A stretch of DNA of 64,000 nt from positions 17,783,476 to 17,847,475 of the forward strand of contig JABAKD010000025.1 in NCBI GenBank assembly GCA_012845835.1, in the 5' to 3' direction. This DNA is from Undaria pinnatifida. Taxonomy: Eukaryota > Sar > Phaeophyceae > Laminariales > Alariaceae. Below, piece after piece: positions 10,650 to 21,415 of the stretch (position 1 is its first letter; each line of letters starts with the position of its first letter). The notes under the pieces are model-generated. The model saw nothing but the letters and a program-made list of their open reading frames with translations. It ran no database searches and was not told where the DNA came from. The position numbers and the translations under genes are program-made.

Positions 10650-11690
10650 AGCGTGTCCTTTTTGGACTTTTCCAATTACCGCTGACTCTCAGCTCTGTGC
10701 TGGAACGCCGTCTAGATGTAATGCACTTATTTTAGCATGGAACATAAGGTGTGACTGACGTGTGCTCTGATGAAACTGCTTTTTCCACCCATCAACATCC
10801 AGCACACCCAGTGTCCGTGCCGATTCGTCATCCTAGAAAAACAAAAAAAAGCTCTGTACTCGTAGTCACAAACTTCGACATATACATCGCGGGATTAAAG
10901 CAAGCTACGAGGCGCATACGGTATACTCATGCATGTGGCTTCCGGGCTGTTTTCCTGGAGCACGGCAGCTGGACTCTGCGCATTGTCAAGGTCGCCAGTT
11001 TGCACCTGCCATCAATCGTGAACCTCTGTTTGCTTCACATAATTTTGTTGTATTTTTCCATGCTGAGCGAAGTGCCTTGTGTACTAGCCTACAAATAACT
11101 TGCTTGCCGCTTGTTATGACAAGGACTGGCACAAATTTCATAAATGTACGCTTCGCGGCCGAGCGCCCGTCGGCGGCCTTTTGCCTTTCACCATTAGCCC
11201 ATTATCCTCAGAACCAACAGCACCTCTGTTTCGTGCAAGGGTACAATATTAGACAATTAATAACAGCAAGCGAACAGCATCGGGCCTCCCAGAAACAGAG
11301 GTCAACACCACCTCAAACCGAATGAACAGGTGCTTACGTAACGTGAGAAACGAGAACAAAACTGCAACAGCAACGCCTTGTCAGGATGGAGCCGTCTCAT
11401 CACTTCGATCGCTTCCCTTGTCCTTTCTTGGATTTGGAAACTCCTGGAGGCGTTCACAAACAGCACCGAAAAGACACAGGTGGGCAAGCATTGACGCGTG
11501 TCAGACGGTAACTGAAGCCGGCAAACAAAACTATTGCCACCAACTAATGTTCAATGCAGATACTACAGTTTAAGAAGCCGGATCTACTATTGACCCAGAC
11601 GCGAAATGCCTCGCATCGCATCCAAGCACAGGGACAACTCAAGCATTGCACCGGCATCTCTGCCACTCATGGGTGTGGATTAATGTGAAA
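10650..11690. other. No gene recognised; one shared repeat fragment
   Basis: Near 10800 the sequence AGCACACCCAGTGTCCGTGC, with following text that includes TATACATCGC, matches 14942-15050 at many positions, so it belongs to a dispersed repeat. The rest carries short frames only. Confidence 0.45.
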
Positions 11691-11700
11691 AAAAGGTCAA

Positions 11701-13179
11701 ACGACAGAAAGCGGTATACCGCAACCATTCCGCGCCACCGTGCGGGACAGCACAATACACCTAGATTTTCGACCCCGATCCGCGACGCTGATTGGTCAAC
11801 TCAGCTTCGTACCGGTTTTTGACACCAACTCCACGCGGTACATCATACCGTGGCTTTTCAGCTCGGCCGTCACCCTTTTCTGACGTGACCCATACCGCTT
11901 TCTGTCGGAAAATATACCATGCGGACCGACTTTGCCCGAGGCTTTAAACGCCCCGCACCCTTTCAAATTCCGACCGAATCTAAACCATGGGCGTCACGTC
12001 ATGTAGCATGCATAGGACTGCGCGCTTTCATATTCCGGATCCCTTCAGAGCAATCATTCCAACACCCCTTCGGCACACAGCACGAACCGCTGCTCAACCA
12101 TACATAGCTCGCACAACCCACGTACACGTATGAATGCAAGGCGGGGAAAGGGGTGGGACAAAGCGACAATGGGGGAGCGACAGTCCCGCTACACGCGCAC
12201 GACCCTCTTGGCCCACACAGACACCCGATGACGTCCGCCTTGCGCGTTCGTACACCACATTCTGTTGAAATCCCTGCTACCAATGGCGCCACAATCGACC
12301 CTGACGATGCACACACAGCACTCTTTCGTCCGCCTTGCGTATTCGTACACCGCATTCTGTTGAAATCCACGCAGGAAGAGGACGCCACCACTTAAACTTG
12401 GTAGTTAAGAACTTGGGCTCATTTGAGATGCCCATGAAATAACCTGTAGCACACTACCCATACACTGAAACCTATAAAATATGTCCCATTGAAAAATCAG
12501 AATAAGAACCGAGCCTCGGGCAAAAAAAGATATCCTTGAGTGGCGGCGCCATCTGTAGTCGTACACTGCTGGGTATGTACGAAACAACGGTTTTTAGATT
12601 GTTGAAATGTGGACCTTGAAACAATCGGGAATGTATTACATGTAGTCTTGTACATGGCCTTCTACATGTAGTCTTGTAGCCATGCAGCCTACCGACACAG
12701 GGCCAAGAGGGTCGTGCGCGTGTATCGGGACTGTCCCTCCCCCTTCGCCCCTTTGTCTCCCCGCTGTCCGCGCTATGTACGTCTATGGACCAGCAGCGGT
12801 TCGTGTGTGTGCCGAAGGGGTGTTGCAATGATTGCTCTGAAGAGATCCGGAATATGAAAGCGCGCAGTCATGCATGCTACATGACGTGACGCCTATGGTT
12901 TAGATTCGGTCGGAATTTGAAAGGGTCCGGGACGTGAAGAGCCTCGGGCAAAGTCGGTCCGCATGGTAAATTTTCCGACAGAAAGCGGTATGGGTCACGT
13001 CAGAAAATAGTGACGGCCGAGCTGAAAAGCCGCGGTATGTACCGCATGAAGTTGGTGTCAAAAACCGGTAAAAGGCTGAGTTGACCAACCAGTGTTGCGG
13101 ATCGGGGTCGAAAGTCGAGGTGTATTGTGCTGTACCGCACGGTGGCGCGGAATGGTTGCGGTATACCGCTTTCTGTCGT
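11701..13179. mobile_element. Foldback-like element with arms of about 0.5 kb
   Basis: The stretch at 11701-12213 is matched in reverse complement by 12702-13179, with a spacer of about 490 bases. The outer ends are ACGACAGAAAGCGG on both sides. Each arm also contains an inverted copy of the terminal word (CCGCTTTCTGTCGG ending at 11908 and starting at 12975 in reverse), so each arm encloses a 205-208 bp unit with its own 14-15 base terminal repeats. The spacer holds two related copies of CGTCCGCCTTGCG followed by TTCGTACACC and ATTCTGTTGAAATCC. There is no transposase frame. Target duplications were not identified. Confidence 0.75.
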
Positions 13180-13267
13180 CTGCCCAAACATAAACTACAG
13201 CAGTAGAGTGCATTTCAAGTAGTTCAAAAAACCGCGAAAAATCGCCGATGACAAACGGCACAAGGGT

Positions 13268-13585
13268 ATTAATTAGTGTTTCTGCGTCTGATGCGTGCCG
13301 CAGGCGCGCAAGTTCCCCGCCCCGGAGGTCCGCCGGAGGCGAAAAAATTGCTATATATGCGCGAATATACGCCTGTAAACCAAGTAACGATTTTTTGGCT
13401 ACTACGATTTAGAAAAAAAGACCCCCATTTTCTTTCAACAAAATGTTTCGCCTGCGGCGAAAAATGTTGCGCCCCCAAAATCGCGTGTTGCACTGGCGCG
13501 CAACCAGCCTCGCAGCGACTGTTGCACAAAACGGTCATGTTGACCCAAACGGTGCGCCCGCGCAACAGCGCAACAGCTAATTAAT
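13268..13585. mobile_element. Possible short inverted-repeat element (318 bp)
   Basis: It is bounded by ATTAATTAG (13268-13276) and CTAATTAAT (13577-13585), an exact 9-base inverted pair. The interior is GC-rich and differs from its flanks, with GCGCAACAGCGCAACAG-type words near the right end. Just outside lies a CCCAGG/CCTGGG hairpin near 13588-13610. The terminal pair is short and AT-rich, so chance is possible. Confidence 0.35.
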
Positions 13586-13589
13586 GCCC

Positions 13590-15187
13590 AGGATGGCACT
13601 ACTGCCTGGGTGTTATTAATGGGTAAGTGGCCACGTATTCGAAGCCTGGCGCATGCATTTCGCTGGAGTGTATGTCTGGGCGAAAAAACATTAGGCTGGT
13701 TCAGGCCTACGACCAAAGATGCAAGTGGCGAAGGGTTAGCTCCGAAGTACTGTTCAATAAAGCTCGGAGGGGTTTGAGGCCGAAAAAATATCCCCTGTAC
13801 CGGTATTCGTTATGTGGAGTCCAGCGCTCACTACGGAGGTTGTCTGTTTTGTTCTGAAGTAACGAGCAGCAGAGGGTACGAACAACACATCTTTGTAGGG
13901 TAGCTCGAAATACGAAAGCTGTACCGTGACATCACGGAGTAAGTGCCCAACTTGTAGACGGGAATCACGGGGGTGCCCCACAAGCGCCCAAGTTGGGCGC
14001 TCGATGGGCGCTCGAGGCGAAACGAACGACACTTGTACTCTCAGCATAAGCAGTCGCGATACATCCGAGGCTATAAACGAGTTTTAGACCAGCCCGATTT
14101 AAGTAAATTCCATTGGTTCAGTATTGAATTATAGGTACGCTAAATACGCAGGGTGGTGGTGGTGGTGGTCGGGGAGGCGGCAACGCTAACCCCGACCAGA
14201 ACCCGACCACGAACACGAACGTTATGCGGTGACCCGTGCTTGGATGCTGTGGCTTGTGAAGTGCGCTCGTCGTGGATGCTGCGCTTTGGCTGTCGCGGAT
14301 GCTGTGCTTTGGCCGTCGGGGACGCTGCGCTTTGGAAAGACGCACCACCAAGCTTCTCGTCTAAAACCCATTTATATGAACTGAAACATCCAGGCAACCA
14401 ATATGTATTATCCTATACATCACGAACGAATGCGTTGTCTCAAGTTACACCCCGTCAAAATATAGGGACACCTTTCGAGATGGCTGTTACGACCGCCGAC
14501 CGAAGACCGGAAACAACGAAATACGGACCGGCGACTTGTCCGACGAACCACATGACACACGATCACAGCGGGACCATCAGCACAAAATCACACGGGGGCC
14601 ATCATTAGCAAAGCACAGCCGCAGCTAGTGCCGTGCGTGCGATAGTGCGACTTCCCCTTCTTCTTGATCTGATCCTGAGTTTCGTATGACCGCAGCAGCA
14701 CTGGCGAATTATTGGAACCTGCCTTATGACCAAGGACTGAATTACAGGCTACGGGTCAACAACTACCGTCCACCACCCACCACCAACGTACACAAGTTGA
14801 CGACGGTTACAACCATCCTGCTGCGCGAGTTCCTAGCGACAGCTACGTACGCTATCTTAGACGTCTAGATAGATACCTGGTATCAGGTACAGTGGTGTCT
14901 GTGTTTTTCATATTAAACTGTTATCTCCTCCCATCTCTACGCAGCACACCCAGTGTCTGTGCCGATGCCTCATTCTAGAGAGAGCACTGTTGTCACAAAC
15001 TACAAAGACTGAGACAGATATAGTAGATATACATCGCAAACACAGCAACGTGATTTAGCCATGCAATGCCAAACGTGCCGAAATACGATAGCCAAACGCA
15101 ACCCTAACCCTATCCCTTAGGTACAGTACCCTTGATACTTTACCAGGGTATGCTACACCAGGCAAAAAGTGCGTGGTACTGTAGCTT
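13590..15187. other. No gene recognised; short tandem and telomere-like words
   Basis: A 24-bp tandem lies at 14269-14335. A dispersed repeat fragment at about 14940-15050 is related to 10799-10890. AACCCTAACCCTATCCC at 15100 resembles a telomere word but is too short to mean more. A minus-strand frame at 13754-14047 has protein-like composition but no recognised family. Confidence 0.4.
14269..14335. repeat. Three tandem copies of a 23-24 bp unit
   Basis: GTCGTGGATGCTGCGCTTTG, GTCGCGGATGCTGTGCTTTG and GTCGGGGACGCTGCGCTTTG follow one another directly. Confidence 0.85.
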
Positions 15188-18100
15188 TTAATACTTGAAC
15201 TTGGTGCCCCCGTCCTCACCTCGGCCTTCGTCGAGATCTCGTTTCCACTGTCGCCACTCTCGCTTATGGTTCATCACAACACCAGGGATTTGCTTTTCCG
15301 CCATCTTGACCATATCAGGGACCGTGCTTTGCGGATAATACTGCGGAACATCAGGGAGATCAAGGTGCAAAGGGAGAGGACGTGAAAGGCGTTTTGCATC
15401 AAATATACAGCACCAGATGTCCCCCGTCGAGTAGTCGTAAGTGAATCTTGTCCCTACTAAAGTCAATGGCGCGGGTTTGAATCCTCCCGAGTGCACACTC
15501 GTGCTCATAGGGACATCTTCCAGGACTTATTCTTGCGTAAAAATCGACGACCAGAAAGTGGAGAGCGTGAGTTAGCAAAAATTGATGCATATATCGACGA
15601 GAAGAAAACGAAAAGTGGGGATGCTGGACCCTACGCGCGATAAAAATGAAGACATGCACCGGGGGGGAGAAGGAAGACATCTGTAACCACCGCTTTTGTC
15701 CAGAAGGTCGCTGAGGCCATTTTTTACACAGTCGGATTCCGCCCGTCGAAAACGGCCCTTTTCGACTGGACTTTACTTCGACTGGATTCTTATGTCCTTC
15801 TTATCGTCAGTCGAGTCGATTGTATAGTTTTGGTGCTCTTCCTAGAGGCTGCTGGTGTGACGGAGTTCTGCTGTACTGCTGTATGGCAGTCGAAAATCGG
15901 TTGGTAGCTCTGTGCTTCGCGCGTTCCCCGCGAGCAACGCGTGCTTCGCGCGCGACGAACCCTCGTCCAAGCGGGTTGGTGGCGTTGGACTTTAGCCGAA
16001 AGCCGCCAAAGCTACGTTTGTGGCGTTGCATTGAGCCGCCAAAGCTCCAGCAGGCGTAGCCGTTGTTGGCAAAAAGGCATCGATACCGCGCGCTGCTGTC
16101 GTCGTGTGATACACGCTGCTGGCAAGCGGAGCTAGGAATGCGCCACGCTGACTTGCGGCGAATAGCAACAGCAGTGATAAGGCAAGGCAGCGTCGGCGCC
16201 GTTGCGTGATACTGCTGTGTGGTACCTGGTATGGGTGTGTGGGTGTGCTTTGTGGTGGGATGAGCGATGCGATGGGTTGAAAAACACGCGAAACACGTGT
16301 AATTTTTTTTAGACTGAGTTTTTCGACTGGCAGATCCAATCGAAAAGGTCAAGTTTTTCGACTGGATCCTCCAGTCGGAAAATTTAGTCAAAAAAAGTTG
16401 AGTCGAGAAGCTCTTTTTTGACTGTATGAAAGCCCGATTTGGGCTTCAGCCGAAAAAGGCCGCTTTCGACAGACAAATCCGACTGTGTCAGGGATGTGTA
16501 CGGAGTGAGAATGTATCCGCGGAGCGGTTTTTTACGGAGCGGTTCGATCACACCGCACTGCCCCGCGACATTTGTAGCGGCGGATATCCGCTCCGTGACA
16601 ATCCGTGACTTTTCCTACAGGCGGATATCCGATCCGCTCCGATCCATGACGAAAAAAAAAAATCCGCTCCGCTCCGTGATACTTTCAAGGGCGGATATCC
16701 TCTCCGCAATAATCCGTGAGTCTCCCAACGTGCGGATATCCGCTCCACTCCGTGACATTATAAAAAAAAGAACGCTCCGCTCCGTATGGATTATAACTGC
16801 GCGATTGAAACCGTGAAAAGCGGTTTTTCTACGGAGCGGTTCGACCCGCTCCGTAGGTACTCCATTCCTACTCCGTGGCATATCTCACGGATCAAACCGC
16901 TGACAGTCACGGTTTCCGCGGTCGAAATACTTCAGAATGCTGGATAACCTACAGTAGAACGACTTGATGTAACAGTGTATTCCTTGTATGGCGCCCATGG
17001 CGACGGCATCCATCCCCCGCCCCGCGTAAACAACGTAATATGAACAGGTGGTCGTTGTGTTGTTTTTCATTGTTGGTTAGTTGGTTTCACGTTTTCACTG
17101 CTCTTTGTTGTTCACTTTTTTTTCTTATGGAGAGCCGTGGTCCTGGGTCAGATGCTAAGCATATTGCCCCGACCCTCGTCTCTCTGTGCCCTATGATTAA
17201 CAAATGTTCAAGTAGTAGGTACCAGGTTTTCAATATTCTTGTTTTGGTTTGTTTTCTCGAGGGACGCAACGTTTACATGTGCACGTTCCTCCTTTGGTGC
17301 TGGACGTCGGGCGCCACAAATTTGCGCAACAAAAATGTCCATTTCGTCCGCCAGTATAACGAATCCTTTCGTACTTATCGGTATTTACTGGCGGATATCC
17401 GTATCATTTTCACGGTTATCCGTATCATTTTAACGGATAATTTCTACGGTGCACCGTGGGGAAATGCCGCGGTTTAGTGCAGTTTGCTCGAAGGAGTGAG
17501 ATAAACCGCTCCGTGAAAAAAAAACAGGGATGTGTACGGAGTAAGAACCGCTCCGCGGAGCGGCTTTTTATCTTCAAAAACTCGCGGAGCGGATATCCGC
17601 CCTCGAACATGCACGGAGCGGAGCGGATTTTTTTCAGTGTGTCACGGAGCGGATATCCGCTTGCGGGGAAAGTCACGTATTTTCATGGAGCGGATATCCG
17701 CCGCTACAAATGTCACGGATTATTGCGGAGCGGATATCCGTCGCACGGTTTTTTTCACGGAGCGGTTTATCTCACCCCGTCGAGCAAGCCGCACAAAACC
17801 ACGGCATTTCCCCAAGGTGCACCGTAGCAATTATCCGCGAAAATGATACGCATATCCGCAGTAAATACCAGTAAGTACGAAAAGATATGTTGTACTGGCG
17901 GATAGGCATCTTTGTTTGACCAACCTTTTGGCGCCCAACGCCAAACACAAATAAAGGCAAGGTGCACAACATGCGAACGTTGCGTCCCTCGAGAAAACAA
18001 ACAAACACAAGAATATTGAATATTGGCTACTTGAACACTTGATGATCATACAGCACAGCAGAGTGACTGAGAGCAGAGACGCGCAACAGCAGACCCAGGA

Positions 18101-19694
18101 CCACGGCTCTTCACTATGAAAAAAGTCAACAACAGTGAAACGTGACATCAACTAAACCAACGGTGTAACTCAAAGAAACGACCACCTGTTCATATAACGT
18201 TGTTTACGCGGGGCGGGGGATGGATGCCGTCGCTATGGGCGCAATACAAGGAATACACTGCTGTTATATCAAATCGTTCTACGGTACGTTATTCGGCATT
18301 CTGAACAATTTCGACTGTGAAAAAAACGTGATTTCCAGCGGTTTGATCCGTGACCTATGCTACGGAGTGGGTCGAACCGCTCCGTAGAAAAACCCCTTTT
18401 CACGGTTTCAACCGCGCAGTTATAGTCCGTACGGAGTGGAGCGTTCTTTTTTTTATAATGTCACGGAGCGGATCGGATATCCGCTTGTGGGAAAATCACG
18501 GATTGTCAAGGAGCAGATTTCCGCCGCTACAAATCTCACGGAGCGGTGCGGTTTGATCGAACCGATCCGTAAAAAACCGCTCCGCGGATATGTTCTCACT
18601 CCGTACACATCCCAAAAAAACGCGCGACGGATATCTGCAAAGCAATAAGCTGCGACATTTGTAGCGGCGGATATCGGCTCCGTGACAATCCGTGATTTTC
18701 CCAGCAAGCGGATAACCACTCCGCTCCGCTCCGTAACACACTCGAAAAACCCGCTCCGCCCCGTGACCTATTCAAGGGCGGATATCCGCACCGTACTCGT
18801 GCTAATCCGTGAAATTTGTAGCGGCGGATATCCGCTCCGTAGTAATCCGTGAATCTTTTTTCCACGAGCGGATATCCGCTCCGCTCCACTCCGCTTCAGG
18901 AGATTTTTTGGGAAATAAAACAGTTCCGCGAAGCGATTCTTACTCCGTACTTGTACACATCCCTGGACTGCTGTGTAAGAAATAGCTAAGATGAGTATCA
19001 ACCCTGAGTTCGTCGACCTCACAGCTCACGTCGTTCGAAAATTCATATAAAATAGCCTCAGGGTGAACGTAAAACGTAAAACCTCTTACGGGTTGAGCTG
19101 GAGACTAAAAGCGATGATCGAAAAAAAAAAGCGGTCGGCCACTTGGAAGATGCGAAAAGGGAGGAGGGCGTGTGGTGGTTGGGCGGCAATGACCGGTGGA
19201 GCTTGGTGCCTGCGACACGACGAATAATTGTTTGGTACTTAGTGCCAGTACGACTATGCCTATCATAAGACCAGGCGCAGCAGGGGTTCCGTCATCGTTT
19301 ACAACAGGTGGTGTCAGTGTATATACCAGGCTACCAGGATAGCACATAGCGAGCGTGTCCCTCTACAGCAGTTTGTGCACATGGATCAGGTTTTAACTTT
19401 CCCCAAGACGAAACAAGCAAGAAGATGGCGACAGCACGTAACACTATGCTGGGCTACGAGTATACCTGGTGCAAGCAAACGAAGCGGCAGTGATCGAGCT
19501 TGGCCCCGAGGAAGGTCCGCTTGCTCGTACAAGTACAAGCACAGAAATGCAGTCGTATCATATTGTGAATACCTCACCTCTGCTATCTTGTGGCCGATCA
19601 TGTTCTTGCGCAATACTTTGTTGCCTGAACGTCCTTTACTGTGCGGAAGATTGCCGAATATTCGCCGGGCGGCTTCTGCCACATTCCTATTCAT
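15188..19694 (-). CDS. MRPS33: Mitochondrial ribosomal protein mS33 (small subunit), two exons
   Basis: Exon 1 is 19694-19578 (39 codons from ATG) and exon 2 is 15340-15188 (50 codons plus TAA), giving 89 residues, close to the usual 90-106. mS33 is a nucleus-encoded protein of the mitoribosome small subunit. Exon 1 carries the family signature AARRIFG, then GRSGNKVLRKNMIGHKIAE; exon 2 continues with YYPQSTVPDMVKMAEKQIPG. Together they rebuild the conserved KxLRKxxIGxKxAE-(W/Y)YP core exactly across the junction. The donor is GAG/GTGAGG, the acceptor CCGCAG/TAT, and the phase is 0. The 4,237-base intron holds several mobile elements. The C-terminus ends GRGEDGGTKFKY and lacks the lysine/arginine-rich tail common in the family. 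A divergent frame starts about 300 bases from the ATG, so the promoter may be shared. Confidence 0.82.
15475..15715 (+). repeat. SINE-like repeat, copy A (uninterrupted)
   Basis: It starts with a B-box-like GGGTTTGAATCCTCCCGAG, then GAGAGCGTGAGTTAGCAA, and GACCCTACGCGCGATA. It ends in a G-rich run and GTAACCACCGCTTTTGTCCA. The copy at 36388-37000 has the same order of motifs but carries a TRIM at the matching point. This copy therefore shows the empty target site. Confidence 0.6.
15726..16488. mobile_element. Inverted-repeat element of about 763 bp
   Basis: The left end reads ACACAGTCGGATTCCGCCCG and then TCGAAAACGGCC. The right end in reverse complement reads ACACAGTCGGATTTGTCTGT and then CGAAAGCGGCC. 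Further inverted TTTTCGACTGGA words lie inside both ends. There is no transposase frame. The right end abuts the first base of the next element (16489) with no gap. Target duplications were not found. Confidence 0.6.
16489..18965. mobile_element. Nested hAT-like inverted-repeat elements with palindrome arrays
   Basis: Four outward-facing ends share CAGGGATGTGTACGGAGT or a close variant: 16489 and 17525 on the plus strand, and ends at 18613 and 18965 on the minus strand. CAGGGATG resembles hAT-type termini. The stretch 16489-17525 is an imperfect inverted copy of 17749-18613. Near each end, and in the centre, are clusters of the 12-bp palindrome GCGGATATCCGC or close variants, often as GGAGCGGATATCCGCTCC (16580, 16621, 16691, 16732, 17391, 17589, 17649, 17690, 17730, 18473, 18668, 18778, 18824, 18868). 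No transposase is encoded, so these would be non-autonomous. The hAT label is inference from the termini alone. Confidence 0.6.
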
Positions 19695-19991
19695 GGCTAG
19701 AGTCTCGCGTGTTGAAACTGCAGCGTGTCGGGCATGCGACTGGTGGGGGAGTGCACTGCTGTTGTGTAGGTAGGCTGGTACCATTGGAACCCTGTGCAAT
19801 AACGGCACTGAAAATGTTCGAAACCCCACCACACGAAAGGGGCAAAACTCTCTAGGGGCCCAAACTCTTTTCTTTGAAGTGACCGATCGACGATCGACTG
19901 ATCGACGTCTTGCGACGTGGAGGCTATCGACGCTGACGACTACAGGCTCGACGTGCTGCTTGTTGTGCAAAGACAGGCCAGTTTTCGTCCC

Positions 19992-20583
19992 ATGTCAGGT
20001 TTGGAGATTCAGCAATGGTACATCGAGGAGATTCCCGCAACAGACCCAAACGACCCACAGGAGGAGGTCGTCTCAGCCAGCGTTGCAGCTGACCATGACC
20101 ATCCTTCGGCCGCGTCGGTTGAGACGGCATTGGAGGACGCGGGCGAACCCTTGGTTGTTCTTGACACGGGTTCAACGGCGCTGGATGCAGACCAATCCAA
20201 GGTGGGAGATAGAACGAGTCGGCATATTATACCTGGTATGGTGATAGCTGCCGTTGGCCAAGATAGGATCTACGTACTCGTATGTATGAAATGTATATCC
20301 TGCACGACCCAAAGAAATATCTTGATTTCACGAATAGAAACGAGGGGCCGGTGTATCACGCAACTTGCAAAGATGAGTATCGACTATCGACTCTAAATTT
20401 ATCGAACTCGGTGTGCCGACCTTGTTGGAACGGTTGGAATGGAGCGAGGCTGTTCGCTTTCGTTCGTTCCATTTCAACCTGTTTGTGTCCGATGTAAAAC
20501 TGAGCATGCGACCCGAACAGATTATAGCGCAACTGACTTTTGCGGCGGGACCACGGCGGTTCCGTGCAGCTGCTGTAGTCTAG
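19992..20583 (+). CDS. Possible two-exon gene, product not recognised
   Basis: The first frame opens upstream and has an ATG at 19992, giving MSGLEIQQWYIEEIPATD and a hydrophilic, acidic stretch (SVAADHDHPSAASVETALED). It could splice out near 20206 (AAG/GTGGGA) or 20229 (CCTG/GTATGG). A second frame, open from 20377 to TAG 20581-20583, reads KFIELGVPTLLERLEWSEAV and SDVKLSMRPEQIIAQLTFAA. That looks like folded protein. The 20229 donor is in the right phase for an acceptor at about 20377, but neither junction is certain. I do not recognise a family. The gene would be divergent from mS33. Confidence 0.35.
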
Positions 20584-20951
20584 GGCAAAGTGTTACATGG
20601 CAGCGATTGCTCCTGACACAGAGAACAACTTCACACGCGAACAGATCTCAAGGCGAGCCTCACAGACGACGGTGCTAGCCGTCCAAGTGGCACCGTCGGG
20701 ACAGATCCAGAAGTTGTGATATTGCGCCCGTGCCTCAACGAAGGCTACTGAAACTTAAACTGTTCGATATAGCTTGTCTCAACGAACAGCCTAGCAATAA
20801 GTTACGGTTACATACGTTGTGTCACGGAGGTAAGCTAAAGGGATCGTCTCGTGGTATCATCCACGAGCAGTCCCACGGGTATGTACGAGTAGGCACTATG
20901 CGAGGAGGTTTAGGTATTCGACTACGAGCGGTTGTTCCTGGGCTGTGGAGA

Positions 20952-21408
20952 TATTACGGAAGGGGAGGCTAGGGATAGAGGCGGATCCGATGTCTATGTG
21001 GGTCTGAGTGGTCTCTAGCCATTCATGCGGCAGGACCCTAGGTCTTGTGTGCATTGTACAGAGAGGAAGGTGCCAGAGGGACCCAGCCTACAAAGCACTG
21101 CTACCGACCTGATGATAGCAGCCTCCCGATCGGTACCGAGTTCGGTGGTTGAGCCTGAACAGCGGTAGTGTAAGCCTTGAAGGTGGCTTGTGAGAAGGAG
21201 TAGAAGGTCTCCGGTCGTGGATACGGTATTCGCTTTATGGATTATTGCTAACTCAGGGCAAGCAAAGGAGTACAGAGCAGAGGGAGGCGAGGAACCAGTC
21301 GCTCCCAGACGGGGACCCTGCAAGACGGACCATACTGCTAGTACCTATTGGGACTAACGCATTCCCAAAAGTGCAACTCCTATCAACCGTAACAATGTAA
21401 CCGTAACA
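20952..21408 (-). repeat. 3' LTR of the LARD-like element
   Basis: 457 bases, identical by eye to 27854-28310. It starts TGTTACGGTTACATTG on the minus strand. It is preceded on the element side by a purine tract and flanked outside by GAGA. Confidence 0.9.
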
Positions 21409-21415
21409 TCCCCCC
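21409..21415 (-). other. Polypurine tract of the LARD-like element
   Basis: GGGGGGA on the minus strand lies directly beside the first base of the 3' LTR, the expected position for plus-strand priming. Confidence 0.65.

Larger units (their letters stand above)
15341..19577 (-). other. Large intron of the mS33 gene, filled with repeats
   Basis: GT-AG borders join the two mS33 exons in phase. From the acceptor side it contains a SINE-like repeat (15475-15715), an inverted-repeat element (15726-16488), a palindrome-rich region with hAT-like ends (16489-18965), and about 0.6 kb without a recognised feature. Only about 130 bases near the acceptor and the donor-side 0.6 kb look like plain intron. 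Confidence 0.75.

Noticed and set aside
15100-15116. AACCCTAACCCTATCCC as a telomere array.
   Set aside because: Only two repeat units; too short to indicate a telomere or interstitial array.
19992-20205. MSGLEIQQWYIEEIP resembles a Derlin N-terminus.
   Set aside because: The text that follows is acidic and hydrophilic, with no membrane segments or Derlin rhomboid-like motifs.
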